Assembly (NCBI GenBank): GCA_016169945.1
Contig: JADLSH010000367.1
Location: 930,001-994,000 of the forward strand
DNA from: Trachythela sp. YZ-2020
Lineage: Eukaryota; Cnidaria; Anthozoa; Malacalcyonacea; Clavulariidae
Reading direction: 5' to 3'
Length of the DNA stretch: 64,000 bases
Positions 30,508-43,100 of the stretch are shown here, piece by piece. The position numbers were made by a program, and so were the translations under genes. The first letter of the stretch is position 1. Every line of letters begins with the position of its first letter. The notes beneath the pieces were generated by a model that was not told the origin of the DNA, did not search any database, and saw only the letters and a list, made by a program, of their open reading frames with translations.

Positions 30508-30861
30508 GGGGCTTCGGTGGCGCAATCGTCAGAGCACGCGTCTTTCACCACCGAGTCCCGTTGGGGACGACTTATGATAGCTATGTGAAAAGAGTTGGTC
30601 AACGCTCTGCCGAAATTCGTGGGTTTTCTCCGGATACTCCGGTTTCCTCCCACAGGGAATGTTGAGAGGGTGGGTTGGGTTTAACCCCTAACTGGCCCTT
30701 CCACCGTAGCTGTGCTCCGTGATGGCGAGCAAAAGGTGGCTGCCATATGCGCGCCTAGAATGCCTTCGACTTGGTCACGTTGAGCTGTGTCCTTCGCAAT
30801 TCAGCTTAGCTCTCAGCTGCAAGTAAGGATAATAAGCACACCCCCTTACTTACTATAATAA
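30508..30861 (+). mobile_element. tRNA-derived SINE, copy 1
   Basis: tRNA-like head 'gcttcggtggcgcaatcgtc' (A box) and degraded B box, body with 'ggttttctccggatactccg' and 'tttcctcccacagggaatg', tail 'cttacttactataataaag'. Unit 2 lacks it (47258-47265), so it inserted after the segmental duplication or was lost in unit 2. About 90% like the copy at 61421 by eye. Confidence 0.88.
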
Positions 30862-31691
30862 AGTAATAATCCTTTCAGAAACGGCTAGAATTAAAACTAG
30901 ATATTTAAATGCCGATATAAAAAATATCTGCATGGCATGATTGCATGTTTCCATATTTGGACGCGGAATTTCTATAGTCGTCCTTAATACAAAGAACGAC
31001 TGATCTCAAACTAAATAGTATCAACATGTGATAGAAATTTACATAATTATAATGCCCATTTTAGGGTACTTTCCATGTAAATGTCTCGAAATAACGTCAC
31101 AATAACTTTGGTGCATAACTTTGATTGGGTTTAGGTTTCGGTTTAGGGTGAGGATTAGCGTTTATGTTATATGTATATTTTAGAAGCGTGTATTTCAATA
31201 TTTATAGAAATGATTAAATGAGAAATGTATTGTTAGTATTAATACTTGCCTGTGTTGGACCAAAAAGCTTTTTTGTATGTCGTAATGTTTTGTATGTCGT
31301 TTGAATTAAAGGTACGACCTTGATGTCAGTTATGTCATTTAAAGACTGCCTAAAACGATCAAAATAAGGAATGAGGCTTAGAATAAAACTAATCAAGTGA
31401 GGCATGTTTATGCACGTTATCACACAATTGATTCTCTTTAATTCCTAGTTCCATTTGTTCCATTCTATGTTCACATTATCAGAACAGTGGTAAGTTAGTA
31501 TATGCAAGTAAGTTGACAGTCATTCGAAAAGTAAATCAGATAGCAAGTTGGTTCCCCATTATCTGTTTTAATGCCTACCTCAGCGCCTTGCACAGATGTC
31601 ACACCAAGCAGGTTTTTACCACGAAATGCGAATATTGAGTGAGCTAATACTGCAAATAACAGAGATGAAGAAAATTACTATAAATATATTC

Positions 31692-32537
31692 CCCGAGCCG
31701 GCGCGAAGCGCCGTGCGAGGGTACTAATTCCGCTCGGAGATTTACACCCGGGTATGTGAAAACATTGTGGAATGCAAAGTCGTCCGCCATTTTTTTTTGT
31801 CATGGACGGGACGGTTTTGTAAGTTATGCGCATGCGCAAGTTCAAGCCATCACAGACCAATTTGCAAACTTTTTTCAAAAATAGTTTTGCACTCATTTTA
31901 TAAGTAAGTCTCTATGTAAGTAAACAAGATAAATGAAAATTACTTAGAGGACAAATTAACAAGAGGAAAAACAGTCGAAAGACCGAAAAAGGAGCGTTTT
32001 AAACAGGCAAGTGTCTATTTTGCATGTTTGCTTTGCCGATTTTTTAACATAGCATGCAGTATAGTTTGTGAATTTGAAAATGTGTAGATCATTCTGCGTG
32101 GTCAATACAACATTGATTGATCGTTAAGAGCATTTTAGTATCGATTCAAATATGTTATAGAAAAATAAAAAACATTAAATCTCAAAAACTTCATTGCAAA
32201 AGCAAGTGCGAAGTATAAAATTATAAAAATACTCCTCGAAAAGCAGTTGAAGTTTTTTGAATATTTCGAAACGTTTTGTGAACGTCTAAGGTTGAATGTT
32301 ACAGTAAATCAAAGCTAAAAGAGTACATAATAGCATAAGAGTACATAATTGGCAATTGATAATTTTATAGTTAAAAACAAAACAATATTTTGTACAAATT
32401 AAAATATAAAAAATATACAATGTTGCGTGTTACCATGGTTACATTCGTCGACTCAGTACTTCATGTTACAATAACTTTTGGGGAGTAAATTGTTTGGTTC
32501 AAATGGGCGAGGGGTTCTGCATGCATGTATTTCTAGT
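31692..32537. mobile_element. 846-bp insertion in unit 1
   Basis: Unit 2 reads 'actataaatatattcatgcg' without interruption (48061-48080); unit 1 has 846 bp between 'tatattc' and 'catgcg'. It begins with a GC-rich 'gagccggcgcgaagcgccgt' and is otherwise AT-rich and non-coding. Terminal repeats not evident, class unknown. Confidence 0.6.
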
Positions 32538-32770
32538 CATGCGAATTAAAAAGGGTGACGCTCCTCCGAAATGAATAATCACGTACACCACAAAAAGCAT
32601 CAATTACAGTCATATTACATCCATATATTTACGCGTATAACATATAACTTAAATTATTCTTTTAATGGTACTGTATAATATACAATGAATTATGTCAAAT
32701 GGATGTCTCATACATAAATAACCAAAATACCGTAACCAGTAGTTTTAAAGTGTCTACGATTCACAAGAAA

Positions 32771-33181
32771 AATTTGCAGTATAATTTTTTACTTAAAAAA
32801 GAAAACATATGAACAACAGCAGGGAAGCGCACAATTGACCTCTCTTAAAGTGCACATGTCATGTTTGGGGATTTTACATATTTGTGATATTCAGAACATT
32901 TTAAGAAGAAGTGCAATACATTCTCTTTGAAAAAAAACTTCATCTTCATGGTCTTTTTGGCTGTTAAAGTTAGCGGAAGTGACGTGACAAGGCAATGCAA
33001 ATCAGTTTCTTGCCACAAAATGCCTTATTTGACGTCACTTCCGGTAACTTTAAAGTTTTTTTAAAGAAGATGTATTGCATTTCGCTTTAGAATGTTCTGA
33101 ATATCACAAATATGACATGTGCACTTTCCTGCTGTTGTTCATATGTTTTCTTTTTAAATAAAAAATTATACTGCAAATTTG
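32771..33181. mobile_element. long palindromic MITE in TBC1D19 3' intron (unit 1)
   Basis: 'atttgcagtataattttt' to 'aaaaattatactgcaaatt', with matching inner arms 'catatgaacaacagcaggga' / 'cctgctgttgttcatatg' and 'gcggaagtgacgt' / 'acgtcacttccgg'. A degraded, partly deleted copy is at the matching place in unit 2 (about 48310-48620). Confidence 0.75.
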
Positions 33182-33895
33182 CTGAATGTTCTGAATATCC
33201 CCAAACATTACTTGTGCACTTTAATTATTTTTTCCTTTCAAGCGAACACTTTAAGATCTTCAATTTACTTGTAATTTGATACTTTTCAAGGTTTTCTGGC
33301 GTCGAGACTCGCAGTATTTTCTTAAAATTTTGGAAAGGAGATAAAAATGGAAAAATTTGGGAAGATTTGGAATTTTTTCTCAAACACTGTTATAGGGATT
33401 TCTGAAAAAGTGAACGACAGTCACTTTTGAGAGATTTGCAACCCGTCACTTTCATGCAGTTTCTCACCAGCAAGTATCTCCAATGAGTCGTATCCAAGCA
33501 TTCTATCCCACAATATTAGTACCTAAGAAACAAGTTTCAATCTTCAATAAACAAAAGGTTTACTCATATATAATATATAGCATTCCTGGCTGCTATGGCA
33601 AAATATTTTTCCGTTACATTATACCATTAAATGAGTATGTGGATAATCAAAGTCATTTTTAAATAAATAAATAAATATATTACATAAATATTTCGATTTA
33701 TGTAATATGATTTATATATAGTAATTAATTACCTTCCGCCAATGTAGTCACCGAACATGCAGGCATTCCTATTAAGATTAGATGAAGTTCAAGAGCAGGT
33801 GAGTGAAGTACGCCGCTGTAGTTGAACAACGATTGATTGATATATAGCAGTCCAATTTATAATGATCTCGACCACACATCTCACTCATTTTGCGT

Positions 33896-34673
33896 GCGAT
33901 TTGAATTCAGTTCGTTATAATATGGCGTGTTCATGCATGTGTATACGCCGCTGCTCGTTTTAGAATGGACCACTTCATGCTATATTCCCTTCCGCTTCGC
34001 TTCAGTTCCCACACATGCTTCGAAAGTTCCGTTTCAGAGAAGTAGTTTATCTTTCCATGAATGAGTTGGCCGTCATTCCTATGTATTCCTTAGATATTCC
34101 ATCATCAGTTGTTGTCACCTCAGCTTTGTACACAATGTTTTTTACTGAACACTTTCCGTCTAGTGGGTACTCACTTAATTGCTCTTCTGCAGTTACATTG
34201 ACTGGGTTTAGGCGCCGCAGGGTTTCTTGTTAAAAGACGATGATTGTGTCGAGATAAATAATAATACTTTTGACATTTTCCATACAAGAGTAGCTAACTT
34301 TAATTGTGTTGCGGTTGAAGATCTTATAAAGAGGACTTGTAGTGGGGAAATGTTTATCGATCAGTTGAAGGAAGTTTCGGGCAACATTTGTTCTTACCGT
34401 CTTGCTGAAGGGAGGATTAAACCAGATGATGTTTCTACGGCGTCTTCTATTTGTACAGTAGATGGCAAACTGGTGGAATTATTACCTGCCAAGTATTGTA
34501 AAGTGACATCATGGTTGCTACGTTTGAGTGCGTCTTCATAGAATGGTGCGGCAGAATCAAAGGATAATTGATCGGAAGAAAGTGAGGAGATACGTTTGTT
34601 GATTGATGAAGGTATATGCTTGATGATGGAAGGTGGTGGTTAGAACTGCTGTCGATGTAAAGTGGATCGTTGT
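33896..34673. other. between-unit DNA; no gene recognised
   Basis: Two overlapping open segments (34015-34233 and 34227-34541) have no motif I recognise. Probably repeat-derived. Confidence 0.4.
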
Positions 34674-35702
34674 TTACTTGTTTGGCTTCCTATAAGGCGA
34701 ATATATTCCGTTCTTTAAGTTCAATGCCACGTCTAGGAACTTGACGATGTGGTGGCTAACGTCGGCGGTTATCTTTAATCCGAGATCTTTAAAAATAGCA
34801 TGCAGCTCTTTCCTTGCTTTGTCTGCCGACCTTGCGCTTACACCATTCAATAGTGCTAATCCGTCGTCCCGGTACAGTCCAACATGATTAGTTCCGAATT
34901 TCGCTGCAAGTTTATTTAGGATGAAGAGTCCGACTAGGTCGCAAATTTCCGCGCCATCGTAACTACCCATCGTCACATAACCGATTGTTTCGTTCTTTCG
35001 TTTAACCCATGGTGTATCTTGGTTAAAAAGTAAGGACCTACGTGCGTGTTTAATAACAGTTACGTGATAATCTGGAATAGGTGTAAGGGTCTTGGCCCAG
35101 CTAATAACTTTGTCAAGAAGCTCTTCGGTAATTGAAGGATAAAATTCAACGATGTCGAACGAGAGAAACATATAGTGTGGTTTGTCATTTACAGATTGGA
35201 GTCAATCGATGACAGAATGTGAAGTTTTCCATTGGTTTACATTGATTGAAGATTTAATTCTGTTATTAATATCGTCTAAGATGACTTTGCTGACTTTCCC
35301 AAGCTCACTCTTTGCAGGATTAATGAGACGGAATTTGGGGTTAGATTCAAAATTTTCTTTGTGGGCCTTCAATGTTATGTACGCGTTCCGTTTAGCCATA
35401 GTATCAACACGATTTCCGATAGAAAAACTGCTAGCTATTTCTTTTAGTTCTTCATTAATGTCATCAGTCACATTATCGTCGCCAAGCTTGTAAGTTTTTG
35501 TAATATTTTCCATAAGCAGTTTGTTATAATTTTGCGGAGAAGTTTCATGAAGATTAGTAGATTTATCAACGAGCATAACAACGTTTTGAGATGAACTAAC
35601 GTTTTTTAGATCTTCATGAACTTTACTTAAAAAGGGATCGGATACTTTTCTAAGTCTTACATTAGATGTTAATTTGACAAGATATTCTTCGAATGCTTTC
35701 AT
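34674..35702 (-). pseudogene. retroelement reverse transcriptase (YRDD type), nonsense mutated
   Basis: Reads from 35702 down: 'ENITKTYKLGDDNV', 'AYITLKAHKENFESNPKFRL' (an RT1-like 'K-x-HK-x-x-F' region), 'INPAKSELGKVSK', an in-frame TGA (35199-35201), then 'LSFDIVEFYPSITEELLDKV' (motif A, catalytic Asp), 'TMGSYDGAEICDLVGLF' and 'GLYRDDGLALL' (motif C, YRDD). This RT group, with FDI-x-x-FYPSI and GLYRDDG, occurs in invertebrate retroelements. I cannot place it with confidence (Penelope-like or an unclassified group). The stop sits where the family has a tryptophan. The opposite-strand partner at 35779-36501 carries the same stop. Confidence 0.8.
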
Positions 35703-35778
35703 TTCACTGACGTGTGGTGCACAATTCTTTGACTGGTAAACCGAACTTCGATAAGACGCCTATGGTAATGATCTCTAG

Positions 35779-36501
35779 ATGGTAAACCAATATTCTTTAG
35801 TATCCGATCCCTTTTTAAGTAAAGTTCACGTTAGTTCATCTCAACAAAACGTTGCTATGTTCGCTGATAAATCTACTAATGTTTATGAGACTTCTCCGCA
35901 AAATTATAACAAACTGCTCAAGGAAAATATTACAAAAACTTACAAGCTTGGCGACGATAATGTGACTGATGACATTAATGAAGAACTAAAAGAAATAGGT
36001 AGCAGTTTTTCTATCGGAAATCGTGTTGATACTATGGCTAAACGGAACGCGTACATAACATTGAAGGCCCACAAAGAAAATTTTGAATCTAACCCCAAAT
36101 TCCGTCTCATTAATTCTGCAAAGAGTGAGCTTGGGAAAGTCAGCAAAGTCATCTTAGACGATATTAATAACATAATTAAATCTTCAATCAATGTAAACCA
36201 ATGGAAAACTTCACATTCTGTCATCGATTGATTCCAATCTGTAAATGACAAACCACACTATATGTTTCTCTCGTTCGACATCGTTGAATTTTATCCTTCA
36301 ATTACCGAAGAGCTTCTTGACAAAGTTATTAGCTGGGCCAAGACCCTTACATCTATTCCAGATGATCACGTAACTGTTATTAAACACGCACGTAGGTCCT
36401 TACTTTTTAACCAAGATACACCGTGGGTTAAACGAAACAACGAAACAATGTTTGATATGACGATGGGTATAGTTACGATGGCGCGGAAATTTGCGACCTA
36501 G
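35779..36501 (+). pseudogene. inverted second copy of the YRDD reverse transcriptase
   Basis: Same product as 34674-35702 on the opposite strand, head to head, about 150 bp between matching arms (34897-35647 and 35799-36543). It shares the in-frame TGA after 'KTSHSVID' and additionally has a 5-codon deletion near the start and a frameshift at 'MTMG' (about 36467), after which the YRDD region is lost. Confidence 0.8.
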
Positions 36502-37161
36502 TCGGACTCTTCATCCTAAATAAACATGCAGCGAAATTTGCGGATGCTTGAGTTGTGTCTACCAATCTTTCTATTCAATATTTATAACCACAAATGTAGA
36601 AATAAGTTTATCAACATTTTAGTTCAAATCTATCAACATTTAATTTAATTCTCGTTCATTGGAGTTTCCGCCATTTTGTCAGCATGAAGACACTGATCTC
36701 AACACAACGAGTGCGGACAAATTGTCCCTTTTTTGCAAACTTTGAACATTTTGTTCATGGCCTCTTTATACCAGCAGCCTGCATATATTTTTATAGTCAC
36801 GATTAAATTAAAATACGTACAAAGAATCACTGATCTATAACTTACAATATTGGTGATTATATTACAGCAAAAGAATTTCAAAACATTCGGTTTATATTTG
36901 TGAACTATATCTAATTTGTATTTGTAGTAGCAGGGAAGTTCGTTCGGGTTTTACGCTCCTCGGGTGTATGACTGGCAACTTCCTGGTGGCGTCCCGAACC
37001 AACCGAGAGATGCGAGCCTTTCCACTTCCCCACAAGTATGTTTTGTTTTGTTTCAGAGCAGGTTATAGACCGCGATTTCATTCATTATAAACAATTTTTA
37101 CAGGTAAGATGCTAGAAGTTAATTACTTTGACCATTTCAAAATAACTTTAAAATTTCAAAG

Positions 37162-40100
37162 ATGAACTGGATTCTGTGTACTCTGTCTTTTTTCTTTAGC
37201 TGTGTTTTAAGCTCTGTTCAAGCGAGTAGTTTTATGAAGAGTGTCAATACGAAAGGTACGTTGCACCCAAAAAACGACCACTTGGCAAGTGAGTAACTGA
37301 GCAACTTAACGAAAAGGGACAAAACGAAATGTGGTTTAGTTCAGGGCGTTCAGTTGTTCGAAACTCGAAAGCCTATCTAAACGAAATACTACAAGCAATC
37401 TTCTTAACAGCTTGTTTATAAACTCAAAGATGCTTTTCCAGAAACCCAGCCCGCGGATAAATAAAAATCTATATTTCTCAAGTTCCTAGACGTAAAATAA
37501 ATCCAATCACAGGTCTCTCAGTCACAGATCATCTCAAAATTATTTAATACAAAATGACGGGTGTACTATGACTGTATGGGATGTACTCTTCTACCAGATC
37601 CCGATAGTAAAATTAACGACGCATTCTGGTCAAAGTTTTTAAACTAAAATTGTATTTTCTCTTGTTATTGACAGATGATTCAGTCTCAATAATTTTTGTT
37701 GGTGACATAAGTTTCGACGGTTGTGTCACATACTACGTTAATCATGGATACAACAACTACAATGACACTATGGCAAAAGTAGCTGGAGCTATCAGAAAAG
37801 CTGATATTGCTGTTGGAAACCTCGAGTCGCCGTTTGTGACTAAAACAATGCTAAAAGACAGGTTCAAAGGAGGAAAGCGAGTGTTTATAGATGCTGACCC
37901 TCGCAGCGTGGTTGCGCTCCAGTAAGTGTTTGACTTGAATACTGACATCATGCAACATTGGAGATAAACACTCAATGAAGCTGGTATATGCTTAACTTTA
38001 ATTCTTAAGAGACGCCGAATACATGTTAGCCGTAGCGAATTATCGAAGAATTAAATCGGTTACTCTCGTAGTCTAACGAAAGATTACGACAGAGTCAGAG
38101 AGTTTTAACCGTACTTGATCTACATAAAAATTAAAACAACTTTGTAGAGTAAGGCTACCTTCCAATTCTACGCTCACTCGGTGACGGACCATTCCATTTT
38201 TTTATTTCATTACAATGCATGCTGGATAACTTATTTAGTCTAGGACCTGTATAGGAGTTTGTATGCATTTCATTTACCACAGGCAATCTCAACTGTGTTA
38301 GGGTAAACTGACCATGGCGGTCAACATGGCATATGTGCCAAAACCTGAATCCGGGACGAAAGTCCTGAAAATGACCCCACCCTGAAACAGCAGTGCCGAC
38401 ATAGCTCTAACTTCCGAAAAGCAAAAGCGACAGCCTTTCTGAAGTGCTTATAGTGTTTAGAAGGGTTGCTTTTAGGGGTGATTATTGGAAGGAAAAATTT
38501 GTCTAAGTATAATATTTTACAAGAAAATGACCATGCACCACCCCAGGTCAACTGCTAATTATGCATGAAATAACTAATATACCTGGCAGAGATTACATTT
38601 TCTTATTTCCTAAAAATTTTTATCATGCGATGAAAAACTATGTTTAATTTAATATAATTATTGTAGATTTCATGACGATTGACATTGTTTTGTTTAAATA
38701 TAATACATTTTATTTCACTTACCCCCCACCAAAACACGATTTCAGCCATATTTTGCCGTCTTGTTTGCTTTTTATCGCCGAGTCTCGCAAGTATCATCCA
38801 ATTGTTGTACTTTTGCATAATGATAGATGGCTAAAGAAGATTTCAACCAAGTTTCGTCAAGTTTTGAAGCAGTGCAGTGTATTTTATCTTCGATATTGTG
38901 TCCTTCGATATTTCGTCAAATATGCCGCCATTGCAATACCTCGCCGCTTCTCTGCCCTATAAATGCCACTTTTTCGTCTTCATATGTATTTAGATTACAG
39001 TATCCAATTCATTGTAGAATAGTCCCAATCGAAAAATTGAAAACATTAGTTGCGCTTGAAAGGAAAAAACCTCCCACAACGCATTTAGGATCAGAATCAA
39101 AAACACAAGTTTAAAAATAATTTGAAAGTCACGCGCAATCTTCGCGAAAACTCCTCGTGGGCTACTTGACAGGGGGGGGCGATATTTTCACGAAACGTTT
39201 GTTCGCCAACTTTTTGCTGTTTGCTGTTTGTTTTGTCGTTTGCTGTGGCAACCCAAGTAAATATATTATATTTATTGTATTTTTATGATTTATGATAAAA
39301 ACAATAAATATTTGCGTATTTTTGCCGTATTTTCTGGATTCCTTTAAACTACAACAAAATCCGAGGGACTTTTGCACCGTCATTTCAAGGGTATTCTATA
39401 CAGATATGTACGTTTCAGCTCTCAGACAGGGATGCCGGAACCACGGGTGCAGCGGGTGCAAGTGCACCCCTTGCCTTTTGTATTCACAACTTTCCGGGTG
39501 CAATGCGGGTGCAGACTATGGGTGCAACGGGTGCGCAGAAGATTTAACACGAACAGATTTAACACGAACAGATTACTTACGTAAACCCTTAATTAAATTT
39601 ATCGCAAATCGTAAGGTTTATCAAGTACGATCTTGTACACCATAATTAATGCAGTATTCTTTTGAAGCTAACCTGCGACACACATTGTCTGCGGTCAGGC
39701 GTTATTTTAGTGCGGTTTGAAGAAATTTGGCGCGGTTACCAAATAAGCAGAAGTGCCCTTTGATTTTTGTTTGTGCCCTTTTGTTAAAAAATATGCCCTT
39801 TTGATAGCAAATCGCACCCCTTGCCTTTAGCAACTTCCGGCATCCCTGCAGTCTCAGACCTCAGTTTCTTTAAGGTGATGTTACACGGGACAACTTTTAG
39901 CGACAACTCACAATGCAAATCGTTGCAGAACCAATCAAATTTCGTATAGGCTCATTTGCATTGCGAGTTGTTGCTAAAAGTTGTCCCGTGTAACATCGCC
40001 TTTACTCTGTCTCTGACATTAAAAATCTGATTGGTAATAAAATACTAAATCGCAAGTCAAATATACTTTTGACAGATGTCAAAATATACTTTTGACAGGT

Positions 40101-43100
40101 GTCAAAAATAAAATATACGTTAGCGACATCTCCAAGAATTAACAGCTGGTGAGATCGGTCAGCCTGATTTGATATTGTTGGAACTGTACAGATATAGTGG
40201 TAAGTGAAAGAATATTTTGACATCTGTCAAAAGTATATTTTGACATCTGTCAGGGCGTCTATAAGATAGGGCGGCGAAGCGGCAATGTAACCCCTGATCA
40301 ATGTGTGATGCGTGGGATCCCCCCCAGAATATTCTTATATGCATGTGGAGACATTTTTATTTGTTAAAGAAAATTACCACAAATTTGTTATATATACAGG
40401 CCAGAAATTGTCCCAAAATATTGTGAGAGAATTATGCTTGTGTAGACGTGCTTGTGCAAACTAGATATGCTAGTGTCTTGTCTGTTGAAATATGCATTTT
40501 TTAAAATTTGCATTGAATTATTGCTCAATTTTCATAAAATAAATTAATAAAATTAAATATGTGTATTATTTTACAAGAATAAAATGTTTGTTTACCTTTT
40601 TTAATAATTTAATTAACAATATAAATAATATTTCGCAATCTTCTTCGTTTTATAGTACTCGGACGCCGGTAGTCAGTTTAATTTTCCCGCCAATTTGCCG
40701 CTTCTGAGTTCTGACTTGTAAACAATTGTCTGTCATACTTTCCCCATTTAAATGAACCGTTGGTGCGCATTCAATGGCAGGTAGCAAAAAAAGTTCAAAA
40801 AATTAAGAAACGATATTTATACCAAATATACATCTATTAATGGTCTAACTGTCTTGGGATTTACTAAGTTCTGGTGCCAAAAGAAGCGGTTGAATTTTTT
40901 ATAAAACCAACCGGGGTTGGAACTGCCGAAGCTCTCGTGATGGATGGAATGACCCTTCGTCTTTACAAAATCTGCAATATCTCTTCAAATGTTTGTTTTT
41001 GGCAAATGATGTTTTTGTGTAGATTGAAATTGCAAAAGTGGTCTTAGTGTGTTTGACTACCTTTGAAATAAGCCGCGAATTTTCAAAACATTCGAACCTG
41101 AGAAATTTTTACACTACAACCCAATTTTTATGCTGCAGTTGACATGCTATAGCAAAAAAAGTTCAAAAAATTACATGACAAAATTGGGCAGGAATAAAGT
41201 TTAATTCGTGGCAGTGTTGTCTTAAAAAAAGCTACGTTCTAGCTCGATTCTAAGGTACGAAATTAGTAAATTGTTAATTGCGGGCGGGGCGAAATTGGAC
41301 AAGGAAGTCACAAATGTTTCGAGATTTAAAACACAAAATTTTATATGTTAGATAGTACAGAACGCCTTAAAACTTGTTGTATGAACGCTAAAAGGCTTGA
41401 ATAACATCTTGAAAAAATACAGCAACAATCGACTGAATACTTTTTAAAATATTAATCATTTACTCGATCCACCTGGAATTTTTTCCACTCCTTGTTGTTT
41501 TTTTAAAAATTACACAGGGGCCGCGTCGCCCCAGTCCAAAGCGCATCACACATTGATCACGACATTATCTCGCCGTTTCGCCGCCCTATCTTATAGACGC
41601 CCTGCATCTGTCAAAAGTATATTTGACTTGCGATTTAGTATTTATTACCAATCAGATTTTTAATGTCAGAGACAGAGTAAAGAAACTGAGGTCTGAGAGC
41701 TGAAACGTACATATCTGTATAGAATACCCTTGAAATGACCGTGCAAAAGTCCCTCGGATTTGTTGTAGTTTAAAGGAATCCAGAAAATACGGCAAAAATA
41801 CGCAAATATTTATTGTTTTTATCATAAATCATAAAAATACAATAAATATAATATATTTACTTGGGTCTGTGGTGGCGAACAAACGTTTCGTGAAAATATT
41901 TCCCCCCCCTGTTAAGTAGCCCACGAGGAGTTTTCGCGAAGATTGCGCGTGACTTTCAAATTATTTTTAAACTTGTGTTCTTGATTCTGATCCTAAATGT
42001 GTTATGGGAGGTTTTTTCCTTTCAAGTGCAACTAATGTTTTCAATTTTTCGATTGGGACTATTCTACAATGAAGTACTCTTGGATACTATAATCTAAATA
42101 CATATGAAGACGAAGAAGTGGCATTTATCGCAGAGAAGCGGCGAGGCATTGCAAATTGCAAATTGCAATGGTGGCATATTTGACGAAATATCGAAGATAA
42201 AATACACTGCACTGCTTCAAAACTTGACGAAACTTGGTTGAAATCTTCTTTAACCATCTATCATTATGTAAAAGTACAACAATTGGATGATACTTGCGAG
42301 ACTTGGCGATAAAAAGCAAACAAAGACGACAAAATATGGCTGAAATCGTGTTTTGGTGGGGGGTAAGTGAAATAAAATGTATTATATTATTATACAAAAC
42401 AAAATAATGTCAATCCTTATGAAATCTACAATAATTATATTAAATTAAGCATAGTTTTTCATCCTATGATAAAAATTTTTACGAAATAAGAAAATTTAAT
42501 CTCTGCCAGGTGTATTAGTTATTTCATGCATAATTAGCGGTTAACCTGGGGTGGTGCATGGTCATTTTCTTGTAAAATATTATACTTAGACAAATTTTTC
42601 CTTCCAATAACCACCCCTAAAAGCAACCTTCTAAACACTACAAGCACTTCAGAAAGGCTGTCGCTTCTGCTTTTCGGAAGTTAGAGCTATGTCGGCACTG
42701 CTGTTTCAGGGCGGGTCATTTTCAGGACTTTCGTCCCGGATTCATGTTTTGGCACATATGCCATGTTGACCGCCATGGTTATTTTACCCTAAAACAGTTG
42801 AGATTGCCTGTGGTAAATGAAACCACAGGAGGCTCAGGCTCTATTTGCCCTCGCCCGCCTGTGACTTCCTTATAACGAGGGAAGGAAGGAAACATTGAGA
42901 CCAAAATAGCCCAGACTTGGCATATGTTACACAAAACTATCCTCGATTTTTCGCCTTTAAATGCATTTCGTTCGAGATTAATCGATATCCCCTGCAAGAA
43001 TGATACCGTACAACTCTCAAAACAACGATGCTTTAATCAAAGAGCTTAAATTCGCTCTAAAATCCGTGAGGGAATGACAAAAATTTGGCAAAAATATATC

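Larger units (their letters stand above)
31270..33522 (-). pseudogene. TBC1D19: TBC1D19 orphan 3' exons (unit 1)
   Basis: Duplicate of the last three TBC1D19 exons: 33468-33522 ('[15 protein letters not shown]'), 31579-31649 ('[18 protein letters not shown]') and the terminal exon from 31349. The first two keep splice sites and frame. The terminal exon has one extra A/T pair near 31340, turning '[10 protein letters not shown]' into a quick stop, and its end is rearranged. All upstream exons are absent because the duplicated segment ends near 33895, before the next exon. It is a truncated, non-functional by-product of the segmental duplication. Confidence 0.9.
6300..33895. repeat. segmental duplication unit 1
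   Basis: Collinear with 36780-49300 (unit 2). Shared blocks include the left edge (6309-6525 versus 36786-36995), all seven CapA exons, the intron-3 MITE, the CapA vestige, and the three terminal TBC1D19 exons, ending near 'gatctcgaccaca' (33871 versus 49271). Unit 1 is longer because of a MITE (6530), the Polinton (10894-24011), a 3.6-kb insertion (24977-28531), a SINE (30508) and an 846-bp insertion (31692). Confidence 0.9.

Noticed and set aside
38672..40312. CRISPR or other direct-repeat array
   Set aside because: The recurring 'ttttgacatctgtcaaaag' segments are irregular, few and embedded in a transposon arm in eukaryotic DNA.
42125..42397. A protein gene conserved in both arms of the foldback element (also 38672-38962)
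   Set aside because: Similarity between the two open frames only reflects the inverted-repeat DNA; composition and indels show no coding constraint and no known domain.
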